Positions 33,700 to 42,976 of a DNA stretch of 64,000 nucleotides are shown here, piece by piece. Origin of the DNA: Litoribacter populi (GTDB taxonomy: Bacteria; Bacteroidota; Bacteroidia; Cytophagales; Cyclobacteriaceae); NCBI RefSeq assembly GCF_007483685.1, contig NZ_VMKN01000002.1:521452-585451 (forward strand). The letters run 5' to 3'. A program made the position numbers and the translations under genes. Numbering within the stretch: position 1 is the first letter of the stretch; each line of letters opens with the position of its first letter. The notes under the pieces are model-generated. The model was not told the DNA's origin and did not search any database. It saw only the letters and a list, made by a program, of their open reading frames with translations.

Positions 33700-36600
33700 T
33701 TATTTCTTAGGGGTCAAAAACCAATAGGCCAATGGCACAAAATACAAAGCGGTAAACGTCCCGATGGTAAGCCCACCGATCACACTGAACACCAATGGGC
33801 GCTGTAAATCGGCTCCTAAACCAGCACTGAAGACCACCGGCATCAAAGCCAGCATGGTCGTGATAGAGGTCATCAATATGGGCTTAAGCCTGATTTCCCC
33901 GGCTTCAAACATGGCTTTGTCCAAAACTTGTGTTTTGGTCAAGGAAAGTTTTTCGGAATACTTCACTCTCAGCCGGTTGATGGTATCAATCTTCAAAATG
34001 GCATCATTCACCATAATCCCCAACATCACCACCAGCCCAATTGCCGACATCACATTCAAGGAAGTGCCAGTCAACCATAGAACCAAAAACGCTCCTCCTA
34101 TGCCAAGTGGCAAGGTGAAAATTACTATCAAGGGCTGCACAAAACTTTCAAACTGGGCCGCTAGGATAAAATACAGCAACAAGATCGCAATGAAAAGAAT
34201 ACCGACCAATTGCTCAATTGTCTCCCTATCCCTGAAATATTGCCCGGCAAAGTCAATGTTGAGCTGCCTTTCAATACCCCAGTCACGGATCTGAGCTTGG
34301 GATGAAAATCCCTCACCGGTAGGAAAGGCCACCGATTGGTAAACCCCACTTTTGTCAGCGGTGATAAACTTGTATTGGTTTTCGTAATCAAAGTGGACAA
34401 AATGATGCAGCCCGTATTCAACCCCGTCTCTACCTTTGAGCTTTTGACCCTGAATGAGCTGCTCAAAATTCATCTGGTCCTCTTTCAGCAAAATTGGTGT
34501 CACCTCTCCAAAACGTTTAATATCGGTGATGTTGAAATTGCCAAATAGCTTCTTGAGCTTATCTTGGAGTTGACCGGGTTCGATTCCGTAAAGGGCAAGC
34601 TTTTCCAAATCCAGCTTGAAAACCACTGAGGCCTCCTGCTGCAGACCTGGCCCCCTTTCCCATGTTTGGGAAGGAAAGTTCATCAGGTAATCATCCATTT
34701 GGTAACCAGGGATGGGCCGCTTGCTTTGCAGGTCTTTCCACCTGGCTTCAAAAAATGGGACATCCGAACTGAAAAGCTGGTCAAATGCATTCGGAGCATC
34801 TTCCAGCTTAAGCATGGCTTTCGGATAGTTTTCCCGCACCCAACTCAAAAGTCTTTCTGATTGCTGATTTTTTTCATCCTGGCTGGAAAACAAAAGATAA
34901 AGCGTTGCTTGCTGAAGAGAGTTTTCCCCTTCGAAAAGCAGAAACTGGCTTACCCCCACATCACTTTCAGCCTTTTCAAATCCACCTTCCAATGCAGCCA
35001 ACATTTGTTGCACACGCTGCTTGTTTTGGGTGGCGGAAATGGGTTCCTGCCAGTCAACAGCTACCAAAGTGTCCATTTTCTCAATGGGCGGCAAACCTTC
35101 TACATCCAGAATTTGACTGACGGCAAGCAGAAGTGGGATTAATAGAAACAGTAGGGCTAAATTTCTTTTTCGATGTAGAAAGATTTTGGCGTAAAGCTTT
35201 TTGTAGCCCCTCAACACCCACAAATAAAGCCTGCTGTCCTCCTCTTTTTCATTCAACTCCTTGTTCTTGAAAAACAACCAGTAAAGCATCGGCAGAAGAA
35301 TAAACGCCACCAGAAGGGAAACCCCTAAAATGGCGGCCACCGAAACGGCCTGGTCAAAGAACAAAGCCCCGGAAATCCCGCTCAAAAATACCAAAGGCAC
35401 AAACACCGCCAAAGTCGTCAAAACAGAACTTATTAAGGCCGACATCACTTCATTGACCCCAGCCACACAAGCCTCAAATAAAGGTAAACCTTCTCTCCGT
35501 TTCCGGGTAATGTTGTCCAAAACAATGATTGCATTATCAATCAACATCCCAAGCCCTAAAGCCAAACCGCTTAAGGAGATAACATTGATGGAAATGTCAA
35601 AAGACCAGAAGACCAAAAAGCTGATGATCAGTGAGGAAGGTAAGCTTATACCTATGATCAATGGGGTACGGTAATTTCCCATGAAAATGAATAACACACC
35701 AAAGGCAAATATGCCCCCGAACAGCAAACTTGTCTGCAGGTTGCTAATCCCAGCATTGAGCAGCATAGACTGGTCCTGTGTAATGTCAAAATCTACTTGA
35801 GGATAATCCACTTTGAAAAGCTCCACCGCCTCGTAGATTTTGGGAGTCAGCTCATTCATTTTGGCGGCAGCCTGCTTATGAACGGTCACTACCAAGCCCT
35901 CTTCGCCCTGATAAAGGTGGTAGCCCATGACCTTGTCCGTATCATACTGCACCTGAGCCACCCGACCAAGGTTTACCACCTGGCCCTCATCTGACCTGAC
36001 GGGGAGTCTTTTGATATCATCGGGATGGTCTACGCGGGTAGCTAATCGGAGGTAATACCTAAACTGCCCATCCTCCACGCTGATTCCAGGCAGCTCACTA
36101 TTGCCCGCTTTGATAGCATTGATAACATGTTCCTCGGTGAGGTTGAGTGCTCGAAGGGCGTCCTTATCAGTCTGTACGGTAATTACATTGCTCTTTTTAC
36201 CATTGATGTCCACCAGCGACACACCTTCTAATTGTTCAAGCCTTTTCTTGAGTACGTTTTCGGTAAGCAAGGTGACTTCTGCATGGTCGATACCTGGTTT
36301 GGGTGTTACTTGCACCCTTACTACAGGGATATCATTAGTATTGATTCGGATGACTTGGGGGCGGGAAAGATCTGAGGGCAGGGAATTGGTCAGGCGGTCA
36401 ATTTTCTCATTGACATCAATGTAGGCCAATTCCATTTTGGTACCGTAATCAAAGGACAACCTTATGGTCCCCACCTCACTGCCGGCCTTGCTTTCCATAT
36501 CTTCAAGGCCGTTGAGAGTCACCAAGCCTTCACGTATGGGACGCAACACATTCTGCTCTATGGCATCAGGTGAAGCATTTTCATAACTCACCTTCACCAC

Positions 36601-36729
36601 AATCTGCGGCACATCTATGGGCGGCAAAAGTGATATGGGAAGGGTGCGAAAAACAATGACGCTAAAAACTATCAGCGCTAAAAACGTCATGCTCACCGCT
36701 ATGGGCCTATTCAATAAAAATCTAACCAT
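33700..36729 (-). CDS. RND efflux permease, first of a tandem pair
   Basis: A 1009-residue RND transporter starting MVRFLLNRPIAVSMTFLALIVFS. Helix 4 reads GLALGLGMLIDNAIIVLDNI near residue 395, a common form in Bacteroidota pumps. Helix 11 region carries GLVVMLGIMVNDAILKIDTI. The porter domain starts with the canonical VKVSYENASPDAIEQNV segment. It is overlapped by no other gene and lies between the adaptor gene (118 bp upstream, across a hairpin-forming repeat) and the second permease (3 bp downstream). An outer-membrane channel gene is not present in the operon, so a TolC-like partner must be encoded elsewhere. Confidence 0.9.
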   Translation of the reverse strand: MVRFLLNRPIAVSMTFLALIVFSVIVFRTLPISLLPPIDVPQIVVKVSYENASPDAIEQNVLRPIREGLVTLNGLEDMESKAGSEVGTIRLSFDYGTKMELAYIDVNEKIDRLTNSLPSDLSRPQVIRINTNDIPVVRVQVTPKPGIDHAEVTLLTENVLKKRLEQLEGVSLVDINGKKSNVITVQTDKDALRALNLTEEHVINAIKAGNSELPGISVEDGQFRYYLRLATRVDHPDDIKRLPVRSDEGQVVNLGRVAQVQYDTDKVMGYHLYQGEEGLVVTVHKQAAAKMNELTPKIYEAVELFKVDYPQVDFDITQDQSMLLNAGISNLQTSLLFGGIFAFGVLFIFMGNYRTPLIIGISLPSSLIISFLVFWSFDISINVISLSGLALGLGMLIDNAIIVLDNITRKRREGLPLFEACVAGVNEVMSALISSVLTTLAVFVPLVFLSGISGALFFDQAVSVAAILGVSLLVAFILLPMLYWLFFKNKELNEKEEDSRLYLWVLRGYKKLYAKIFLHRKRNLALLFLLIPLLLAVSQILDVEGLPPIEKMDTLVAVDWQEPISATQNKQRVQQMLAALEGGFEKAESDVGVSQFLLFEGENSLQQATLYLLFSSQDEKNQQSERLLSWVRENYPKAMLKLEDAPNAFDQLFSSDVPFFEARWKDLQSKRPIPGYQMDDYLMNFPSQTWERGPGLQQEASVVFKLDLEKLALYGIEPGQLQDKLKKLFGNFNITDIKRFGEVTPILLKEDQMNFEQLIQGQKLKGRDGVEYGLHHFVHFDYENQYKFITADKSGVYQSVAFPTGEGFSSQAQIRDWGIERQLNIDFAGQYFRDRETIEQLVGILFIAILLLYFILAAQFESFVQPLIVIFTLPLGIGGAFLVLWLTGTSLNVMSAIGLVVMLGIMVNDAILKIDTINRLRVKYSEKLSLTKTQVLDKAMFEAGEIRLKPILMTSITTMLALMPVVFSAGLGADLQRPLVFSVIGGLTIGTFTALYFVPLAYWFLTPKK

Positions 36730-36747
36730 TATTACTTATTGTGTTTT

Positions 36748-36855
36748 GGAATAGTAAGAGGTAAAAGGTAAGAAGTAAGAAGAAGCGGAATTCTCATTCG
36801 CTTCTTTTCACCTTTGACTTTTCACTTCTCACTTCTTACTTTTCACCTCTCATTC
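36748..36855. repeat. Long hairpin of GAGGTGAAAAGTAAGAAGT units inside the RND operon
   Basis: On the minus strand the array starts at the base after the adaptor stop codon (TGA at 36850-36852): GAGGTGAAAAGTAAGAAGTG, then further AGAAGTGAAAAGT-like units to CGCTTC-type sequence at 36799. After an 11-nt loop (GAATTCTCATT on the plus strand, 36788-36798) the complementary arm runs to 36753; outermost bases GGAAT (36748-36752) and ATTCC (36851-36855) also pair. The second arm is about 20 nt shorter, so the stem has bulges. It separates the adaptor gene from the pump genes. Confidence 0.75.
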
Positions 36856-37932
36856 CTCCACTATCATCACCGGCGCCTGATGGGCCAGCTGCAAGTTATT
36901 CGTCGTGATCACCGTCATATTCGGATCGATGCCTTTGAGGATCTCCACCTCTCTACCATTGTCCTTGCCCACTTCCACGTAATTCCACTTGGATTCTTTG
37001 CTTCCATTTTCAAGTGTAAATACCACTGGGCGACCGGAGCGGTAAACCAATGCGTCTTTTGGTACTACGATACTGTTATTTTGCGGGGCACGGATCACTG
37101 CCCTGGCGTTCATTCCGGGGAGAAGTTTGCTATTGGGGGCTAAAGCTATGGAGACTTGGACCAAGCCGTTTTCATCTACTTTGGGATTGATGCTTTTGAC
37201 TGTCCCGCTGATCTGGGTATCCTTGCCGGAAACGGGATATACTTCCACTTTTTGGTTTGCACTTACAAATCCGATATCAGCTTCCAAAACCTTTACTTTT
37301 AAGGTCAACTGGTCAGCACTGATCAACTCACAGAGCTCATCCCCGCTATTGACCAAGGTACCTTTCTTTATAGCCAAGTCTGCAATTTTACCGGAAATAG
37401 GAGCCTTGATAACCGACTTTTCCAGTTCCAGTTCCGCCTCCCTCACTTCCAGTTCAGCGGCTAGAATGCCGGAGTTAGCTCTCAGCTTATCGGTAAATTC
37501 ATCAACATTTACAGAGGTGTCCTGACCTGAAAGGATTTTTCCAAAACCCATTTTACGGTCATCGAAATCCGCCTCGGCCACCCTTTTTTGGATAAGGGCT
37601 TTCTCGAGTTTGAATTTAGAATCAGAATTGTCCAACCTTGCGATGATCTGACCTTGGGACACGGTTTCCCCTTCCTTGACCAAAAGCTCAGTCAGGTAAC
37701 CGTTTCTTTCCACTACTACTTTCAATTGATTTTCAGCCTCCACTTTTCCTGAGGCATTAATAAGGTAGTCAAATGTGCGCTTTTCGGATTGGGCTACCCG
37801 CACTTGAGTGGCGGAAACCTCCTGTCGGAAGGAATCGAGTGGCTGTTCCTTTTGGGAATCATCCTCCTGCTCACAGGCAAAAAACATTAAGGATGTCAGC
37901 AGTATTGAGGCAAGTCCAAAACTTTTGTTCAT
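36850..37932 (-). CDS. RND periplasmic adaptor (membrane fusion protein)
   Basis: A 360-residue lipoprotein adaptor: MNKSFGLASILLTSLMFFACEQE gives a lipobox with Cys20. A barrel-sandwich (lipoyl-like) domain is split by a short helical hairpin (about 115-165), with the conserved GYLTELLVKEGETVSQGQIIARLDNSD half near 85 and VIKAPISGKIADLAIKKGTLV near 172. Beta-barrel and membrane-proximal domains follow to the C-terminus. It would link the inner-membrane RND pump encoded downstream to an outer-membrane channel. It is the first gene of the three-gene minus-strand operon. Confidence 0.9.
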   Translation of the reverse strand: MNKSFGLASILLTSLMFFACEQEDDSQKEQPLDSFRQEVSATQVRVAQSEKRTFDYLINASGKVEAENQLKVVVERNGYLTELLVKEGETVSQGQIIARLDNSDSKFKLEKALIQKRVAEADFDDRKMGFGKILSGQDTSVNVDEFTDKLRANSGILAAELEVREAELELEKSVIKAPISGKIADLAIKKGTLVNSGDELCELISADQLTLKVKVLEADIGFVSANQKVEVYPVSGKDTQISGTVKSINPKVDENGLVQVSIALAPNSKLLPGMNARAVIRAPQNNSIVVPKDALVYRSGRPVVFTLENGSKESKWNYVEVGKDNGREVEILKGIDPNMTVITTNNLQLAHQAPVMIVEE

Positions 37933-38013
37933 ATTCAGTCAATTAAACACCGGGGGTCTAATTAACTAAAGATTTAAATAATTTCAAACAAGTTGGGGGA
38001 AAATAATTGGCTT

Positions 38014-38520
38014 TTATTGAGCCGACTGGAAAAATAGTTCGGTATTTTTATTGTAGCTCACCGATTGAAGAGGGGTTCTCAAGCGGATATCTTTAGGAAC
38101 GTTATCGTAATAATCTTGTAGTTCCTCTATCTTTTGACGGGTCATAACTGCGATCCTCACTGGTACAATACCATCGTTGATCATGCCCAATTGATTTGCA
38201 GCTTCTCGGGAAAGGTCTATTACTCTTTTGGAGTTTTGGGGAAGCCTGTCGTTGATTTTTACTATCACCTGTTTGCCGTTTTTGCTGTTGGTGACTTTCA
38301 GGCGAGTGCCAAAGGGCAGGTGTTTGTGCGCAGCTGTGAGTTCCTGCATGTCGAATATCTCCCCACTGGCCGTCTTGCGTTGGTGAAATTTCTTTCCATA
38401 AAAGCTCGCCACTCCCTTTTGGATCACCAATAAAGAGTCTTCCTCCGCAAGAACACTGGCCTCAGCTACGTTGAACTTAAAGAGGAAAATTATAAAGCCT
38501 ATGAAAAGAAACTTTTTCAT
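38014..38520 (-). CDS. RlpA-like septal/peptidoglycan hydrolase
   Basis: A 168-residue secreted protein with a signal peptide (MKKFLFIGFIIFLFKFNVAEA) and a double-psi beta-barrel typical of RlpA. The start of the domain is GVASFYGKKFHQRKTASGE, followed by AAHKHLPFGTRLKVTN and KINDRLPQNSKRVIDLSREAA. The conserved His and Asp of RlpA lytic transglycosylases are present. There is no SPOR domain, as in many short Bacteroidota versions, so recruitment to the septum is not assured. I set the start at the ATG at 38520, where the signal peptide begins; longer open frame upstream overlaps the sbcD promoter region. It is divergent from sbcD. Confidence 0.85.
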   Translation of the reverse strand: MKKFLFIGFIIFLFKFNVAEASVLAEEDSLLVIQKGVASFYGKKFHQRKTASGEIFDMQELTAAHKHLPFGTRLKVTNSKNGKQVIVKINDRLPQNSKRVIDLSREAANQLGMINDGIVPVRIAVMTRQKIEELQDYYDNVPKDIRLRTPLQSVSYNKNTELFFQSAQ

Positions 38521-38647
38521 AGGGCTGCGATGGTCAATATTTGTGCCATTTGGTGACAACTTTCGTCCGACCCATTGCCAGTCCCAAATTAAGGGCTTAA
38601 ATTTAATCGCAAACCTTGATTTCACGCATTTTACTTTGACGCTTACC

Positions 38648-39877
38648 ATGCTGAAAATACTACATACCGCCGACTGGCATCTGGGGAAAAAGCTCCAGGA
38701 ATTTCCCCGAATTGAGGAACAAAAACTCGTTTTGGAAGAAATCTGTGAGATTGCAGAAAGAGAAAAAATCGACCTGGTCATGCTGGCCGGAGATATCTTC
38801 GATTCTTTCAACCCCAACCATGAAGCGGTAGAACTTCTCTACAAAACATTGAAGCGACTCTCCAACCATGGGAAAAGACTGATCATTGCCATATCTGGTA
38901 ACCATGACAGTACCCAGTTTGTCGAGGCACCTGATCCGCTGGCTAGGGAGCTGGGAATCGTTTTTTACAGCAAACATGATTCTGTGGTGAGACAAGGTCC
39001 GGTTGGGGACGGCATAGAAATCACCAAAAGCGAGGAAGGTTTCATGGAGGTCAGGTTTCCGCACATCGCTTTTCCTGTGCGGGTAATCATGGCGCCTTAC
39101 GCCAATGAGGTATTGCTGAAAACTTTTCTGGGTGACGGCGACAAGGAAGAATCCCTTCGTCAAGTCCTAGAGGAGAAATGGCAAAAACTGGCCGACAGCC
39201 ATTGCGACACAGATGGGGTCAACCTTTTCATGGGCCATTTCTTTTTTGTCAGAGAAGGTGAAAAACCTGAACCCGAACCTGAAAGTGAGCGCCCTATTCT
39301 CCATGTTGGAGGAGCTCAGGCCCTTTATACTAAAAACATCCCTGACCAGATCCAATATGCAGCTTTGGGACATTTGCACCGCTACCATGCCGTGCAAAAG
39401 GAACCTTTTCCGGTGGTATACAGCAGCAGTCCCCTAGCCTACAGCTTCAGCGAGGCAGATCAGGATAAAAGGGTGGTCAAAATTGAGGCCCAACCTGGAA
39501 GCAATGTCGAATACCAGCCCATTACCTTAAAGCAAGGGAGACCGCTTTTCAGGAAAAGGTTTGAAGATCTGCAAGCTACTCTTGAGTGGTTGAAGGAAAA
39601 CCCTTACTGTTTTGTGGAACTAACCTACGTCACGGAAGAATCCATCGACGCTCAAACACGCAAAGCCATCATGCAAGCCCATGACGGAATCGTCAATCTC
39701 ATTCCTCATTTAAAAGCCGGTTTTGGCAGCTCCAATGGGGAACTTCAGGCAGAAGACCTGAATGAGGATATGGAAACACTTTTCATCAAATACTTCCAAA
39801 GCCAGAAAGGTATGGAGCCAAACGAAGAACTTTTGACCCTTTTTAGGGAAATTACCAGCCAAACATCAAGCGAATGA
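38648..39877 (+). CDS. sbcD: SbcD nuclease subunit (Mre11-like)
   Basis: A 409-residue Mre11-type metallophosphoesterase that, with SbcC, cuts DNA hairpins and protein-blocked ends. The five phosphoesterase motifs are visible: HTADWHLGK (7-15), LAGDIFDS, ISGNHDS, MGHFFF and GHLHRYH. A C-terminal capping region (about 280-409) follows. The ATG at 38648 is chosen because homology begins exactly there; 59 further in-frame codons upstream overlap the divergent rlpA start and have no similarity to the family. The stop overlaps the start of sbcC by 4 bp (ATGA), indicating translational coupling. Confidence 0.95.
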   Translation: MLKILHTADWHLGKKLQEFPRIEEQKLVLEEICEIAEREKIDLVMLAGDIFDSFNPNHEAVELLYKTLKRLSNHGKRLIIAISGNHDSTQFVEAPDPLARELGIVFYSKHDSVVRQGPVGDGIEITKSEEGFMEVRFPHIAFPVRVIMAPYANEVLLKTFLGDGDKEESLRQVLEEKWQKLADSHCDTDGVNLFMGHFFFVREGEKPEPEPESERPILHVGGAQALYTKNIPDQIQYAALGHLHRYHAVQKEPFPVVYSSSPLAYSFSEADQDKRVVKIEAQPGSNVEYQPITLKQGRPLFRKRFEDLQATLEWLKENPYCFVELTYVTEESIDAQTRKAIMQAHDGIVNLIPHLKAGFGSSNGELQAEDLNEDMETLFIKYFQSQKGMEPNEELLTLFREITSQTSSE

Positions 39878-42800
39878 TTCCAGTAAGATTAGACATTGAA
39901 GGCCTTTACTCCTACAAGGAAAAGCAAAGTATAGATTTCACCCAATTGACCTCAGCGGGTCTTTTTGGAATATTTGGGGCAGTGGGAAGTGGTAAGTCTT
40001 CCATCTTGGAGGCCATTCTTTTGGCCCTCTACAGCCGAACGGAACGTCTTTCCCCCGTAGGAGAAAGAGCCAGTATGGTCAACCTCCAAAGCGAAAAAAT
40101 CTCCATCGAGTTTGAGTTCCTGGCTGGAAAAAACAATGCTATCCGCTACAAGTCACAGTATATAGCCAAAAGAAACCGAAACAACTGGGAGGACGTGAAG
40201 ACTGCGACCCATACTTTCTATCGAGCTACCGAGGACTCTTGGGAACCCCTTGAGGAAAGAGGGGAGGATATCTTGGGCATGAAGCTGGATCATTTCCGCC
40301 AAACGGTTATCATTCCCCAAGGCAAGTTCAGGGATTTTATTGAGCTTGGACCAAAAGACAGGGCCACCATGATGAAGGACCTCTTTGGTCTTTCCCGCTT
40401 TGAACTTTTTCCCCAGACCAAGGCCTTGCTTTCGGAAGTATATACCCAAAAGCTGAAGCTCAACACCCAGCTGGAAACTTTGGCGGATTATACCAAAGAG
40501 AATCTTCAAGAACAGTCAACCCTACTTAAAAATCTAAAGGAAAAAGAGAAGGAGCGCGCCGGTGAACTTGACAAATTGGAGGCACAATTTTCCCATGCCA
40601 AGCAGTTAAAAGATAAACATCAGGAATATAAGGAGATACAAAAAAAATGGAACGAACTACAAACGCGTTCCTCAGACATCGAAAGGTCCAAAGCCAATCT
40701 CCAACAGTACCAAAAAGCAACCCTACATTTCAAACCTATTTTTACTCAACTCGAGGAATTAAGGATAGATTTGGAAAAATACAAGGTGAGCGTGACCGAT
40801 TGCCAGCGGTGGAAAGATGATTTTGAGAAGGAGGTCAATACACTTTTGGAGACTGAAGCCAACCTTCAAAAGGAGTATCAGAAGAAGGGTGAAAGGGAAG
40901 CTAAAATCAGAGATTTGAAAAAGGTCATGGAAATTAATGCCCTTCAATTTTCCTCAAAAAACAACCAGGCGTTGATCGAGAAACTTTCTCCCACTATCCA
41001 AAATTGTCAGGAAAAAATCGCTCATCTAACCAAGCAAATTGAGGAGCAGGAGGGTCTTTATGACAAGCTGAAAGCTCCCGACCCAACCGAGTTGGCCAAC
41101 CTGAAAAGCATGGTGTGGGAGGTAGAGGAACTAACGAAGCAATTTACCCAACTGGAAAAGGACCTCCGTCACAATAAGCTTCAACAGGCGGAGGTAAATG
41201 AACAGGTAATTGTCATCCAGAAAGAAATGCCTGAAGGTGTGACTACCATGGAGGATTGGGTTCAATCTCTAGAGAATCAAATCCGCCACCAGGAAGTATT
41301 GAGGGAAAAACTCTTGCAACAGCAGGGCCTTACCGCTTATGCCGGCCACCTGCATGATGGGCAACCATGCCCCCTGTGTGGCTCCGAAAGCCATCCCATG
41401 CCATTGCCCGCTGATTTTGACAATTTAGAATTATCCACCAACGAAAGTCAAATCAAGGAAGCCAAAACCTTCCTTGAGCAAGTCAGGCAAAAAGGCTCTT
41501 CCATGGACAGGATTCTTTTTTCACTCCAAGACCTTGGAGAAAAGATATCGGAAAAGGAAAAACAGCTTGCAGGCTTGTCAGAGCGAAAGAAGCAGCTTCA
41601 CCACCAACTGGCGGAAAAAGGATATTCAACTGTTCACGAGGTGCAAGAGGCCCTATTGGAAGCCAACAAGACCACGGAAAAGCAAAGCAAGCTTTTAAGC
41701 AGTCTGAAAGCATTGAGACAGGACTGTAGCAAGTTGAGGGAAGATTCTTCCTCCAATAAAGAAAAACTGCAAAAGGCCCAAAATGAATACAGCGCCCAAC
41801 TATCGGCCATCAACAGCAAAAAAGATGACCTGCAGTTTAAGGATTTCTGCCAGCCATACTTTGCTCAGACCAATGAGCAGATTAAAACTACCATCGACAA
41901 GGTGCAGCAGGCCATCGATCAGCTGGAGGTCAAAATCAAGCGGAACAAAGATGCCCTTATTGATTCCCGCGGCCGACAAAGCACCAACCTGGCAAACCTG
42001 AAGCAGTTTTCTGAATTGCTCCAAAACTGTGAGGAAAAGCAGGTTTCACAAAAGGAAAACCTAAAAGGTAAAATGCTTGAAATGGGTTTTGAACTGGAAG
42101 AAGAACTTAAGGCTATTCTTGATCAGAAATTGGATACGGAAAAGCTAGAGGCTCAAATCAATGAGTTTGAAAGGCAGTGGCACCTTACCAAGGATCGACT
42201 GCAGGCTTTTGAGCAAAATAAGGAAATCACCGGGTTCAAGGAGGAAGAGTTTGCACTGCTTGCTAGCGGATTATCCCAGACCAAGGAGGCATTTGACCAG
42301 CTAAAGAAGGAAATAGCGCTTACCCAGAATCAAATGGAGACCACCCAACGTAAACTGGAAGAAAAAGCTGTGCTGAACAAATCTCTGGATGTGGTAGAGA
42401 AAAGGGAAAGCAACCTGAGGGAATTGGAGGGACTATTCAAAGGCAGCGGCTTCGTGAAGTATGTCAGCAGCATCTACCTCAAGGAACTTAGCCACACAGC
42501 CAATCGCCGCTTCATGAAGCTAACCAAGAACAACCTTAGCTTAGAGATCGACAACGATAATACTTTCTGGGTTCTGGATCATTTGAATGGAGGAAAAAGA
42601 AGGTTGCTCAAAACACTTTCCGGTGGGCAGACCTTCCAGGCTTCACTTTGCCTGGCCTTGTCGCTTGCAGAGAAGGTGAAATCTCTCAACCGGGCTGACC
42701 AGAGTTTCTTCTTCCTAGATGAAGGTTTCGGTTCCCTGGACAAAAATTCCCTACGGGTAGTATTTGAAACCCTCAAATCCCTCCGCCACGAAAACCGCAT

Positions 42801-42906
42801 TGTAGGCATCATCTCCCACGTAGAAGAACTGCAGCAGGAAATAGGTGTCTATGCAGAAGTGGAGCTCGACGGGGAGAAAGGGAGTGTGGTGAGGTATTCG
42901 TATTGA
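39874..42906 (+). CDS. sbcC: SbcC ATPase subunit (Rad50-like)
   Basis: A 1010-residue SMC-like ATPase. The N-terminal half-domain has Walker A GAVGSGKSS near residue 34-42. Two long coiled-coil arms meet at the zinc hook CPLCG near residue 499. The C-terminal half-domain has the signature LSGGQTFQASL near 915 and Walker B FFFLDEGFGSLD near 945. It forms a complex with SbcD to process hairpins, cruciforms and blocked DNA ends. This activity is of interest in a genome with many hairpin-forming repeats. A GGATGTC-type array starts one base after its stop. Confidence 0.95.
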   Translation: MIPVRLDIEGLYSYKEKQSIDFTQLTSAGLFGIFGAVGSGKSSILEAILLALYSRTERLSPVGERASMVNLQSEKISIEFEFLAGKNNAIRYKSQYIAKRNRNNWEDVKTATHTFYRATEDSWEPLEERGEDILGMKLDHFRQTVIIPQGKFRDFIELGPKDRATMMKDLFGLSRFELFPQTKALLSEVYTQKLKLNTQLETLADYTKENLQEQSTLLKNLKEKEKERAGELDKLEAQFSHAKQLKDKHQEYKEIQKKWNELQTRSSDIERSKANLQQYQKATLHFKPIFTQLEELRIDLEKYKVSVTDCQRWKDDFEKEVNTLLETEANLQKEYQKKGEREAKIRDLKKVMEINALQFSSKNNQALIEKLSPTIQNCQEKIAHLTKQIEEQEGLYDKLKAPDPTELANLKSMVWEVEELTKQFTQLEKDLRHNKLQQAEVNEQVIVIQKEMPEGVTTMEDWVQSLENQIRHQEVLREKLLQQQGLTAYAGHLHDGQPCPLCGSESHPMPLPADFDNLELSTNESQIKEAKTFLEQVRQKGSSMDRILFSLQDLGEKISEKEKQLAGLSERKKQLHHQLAEKGYSTVHEVQEALLEANKTTEKQSKLLSSLKALRQDCSKLREDSSSNKEKLQKAQNEYSAQLSAINSKKDDLQFKDFCQPYFAQTNEQIKTTIDKVQQAIDQLEVKIKRNKDALIDSRGRQSTNLANLKQFSELLQNCEEKQVSQKENLKGKMLEMGFELEEELKAILDQKLDTEKLEAQINEFERQWHLTKDRLQAFEQNKEITGFKEEEFALLASGLSQTKEAFDQLKKEIALTQNQMETTQRKLEEKAVLNKSLDVVEKRESNLRELEGLFKGSGFVKYVSSIYLKELSHTANRRFMKLTKNNLSLEIDNDNTFWVLDHLNGGKRRLLKTLSGGQTFQASLCLALSLAEKVKSLNRADQSFFFLDEGFGSLDKNSLRVVFETLKSLRHENRIVGIISHVEELQQEIGVYAEVELDGEKGSVVRYSY

Positions 42907-42945
42907 TGGATGACGGATGTCCGATGTCCGGTGTCGGATGACTTA
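42907..42945 (+). repeat. GGATGTC-type tandem array after the sbcC stop codon
   Basis: Immediately after TGA (42904-42906) come about five imperfect 6-8 nt units: GGATGAC, GGATGTCC, GATGTCC, GGTGTC, GGATGAC. Same unit family as 49951-50040 and 59976-60039. Confidence 0.75.
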
Positions 42946-42976
42946 AAGCAATTCCCTCAGCCTATGAAATGTCATT

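Noticed and set aside
33764-34294. 176-codon frame antisense to the first RND permease
   Set aside because: Mirror frame of a conserved membrane protein gene with no independent support.
38471-38647. Upstream extension of sbcD by 59 codons
   Set aside because: It overlaps the divergent rlpA start, has no family similarity, and MLKILHTADWHLG is the normal SbcD start.
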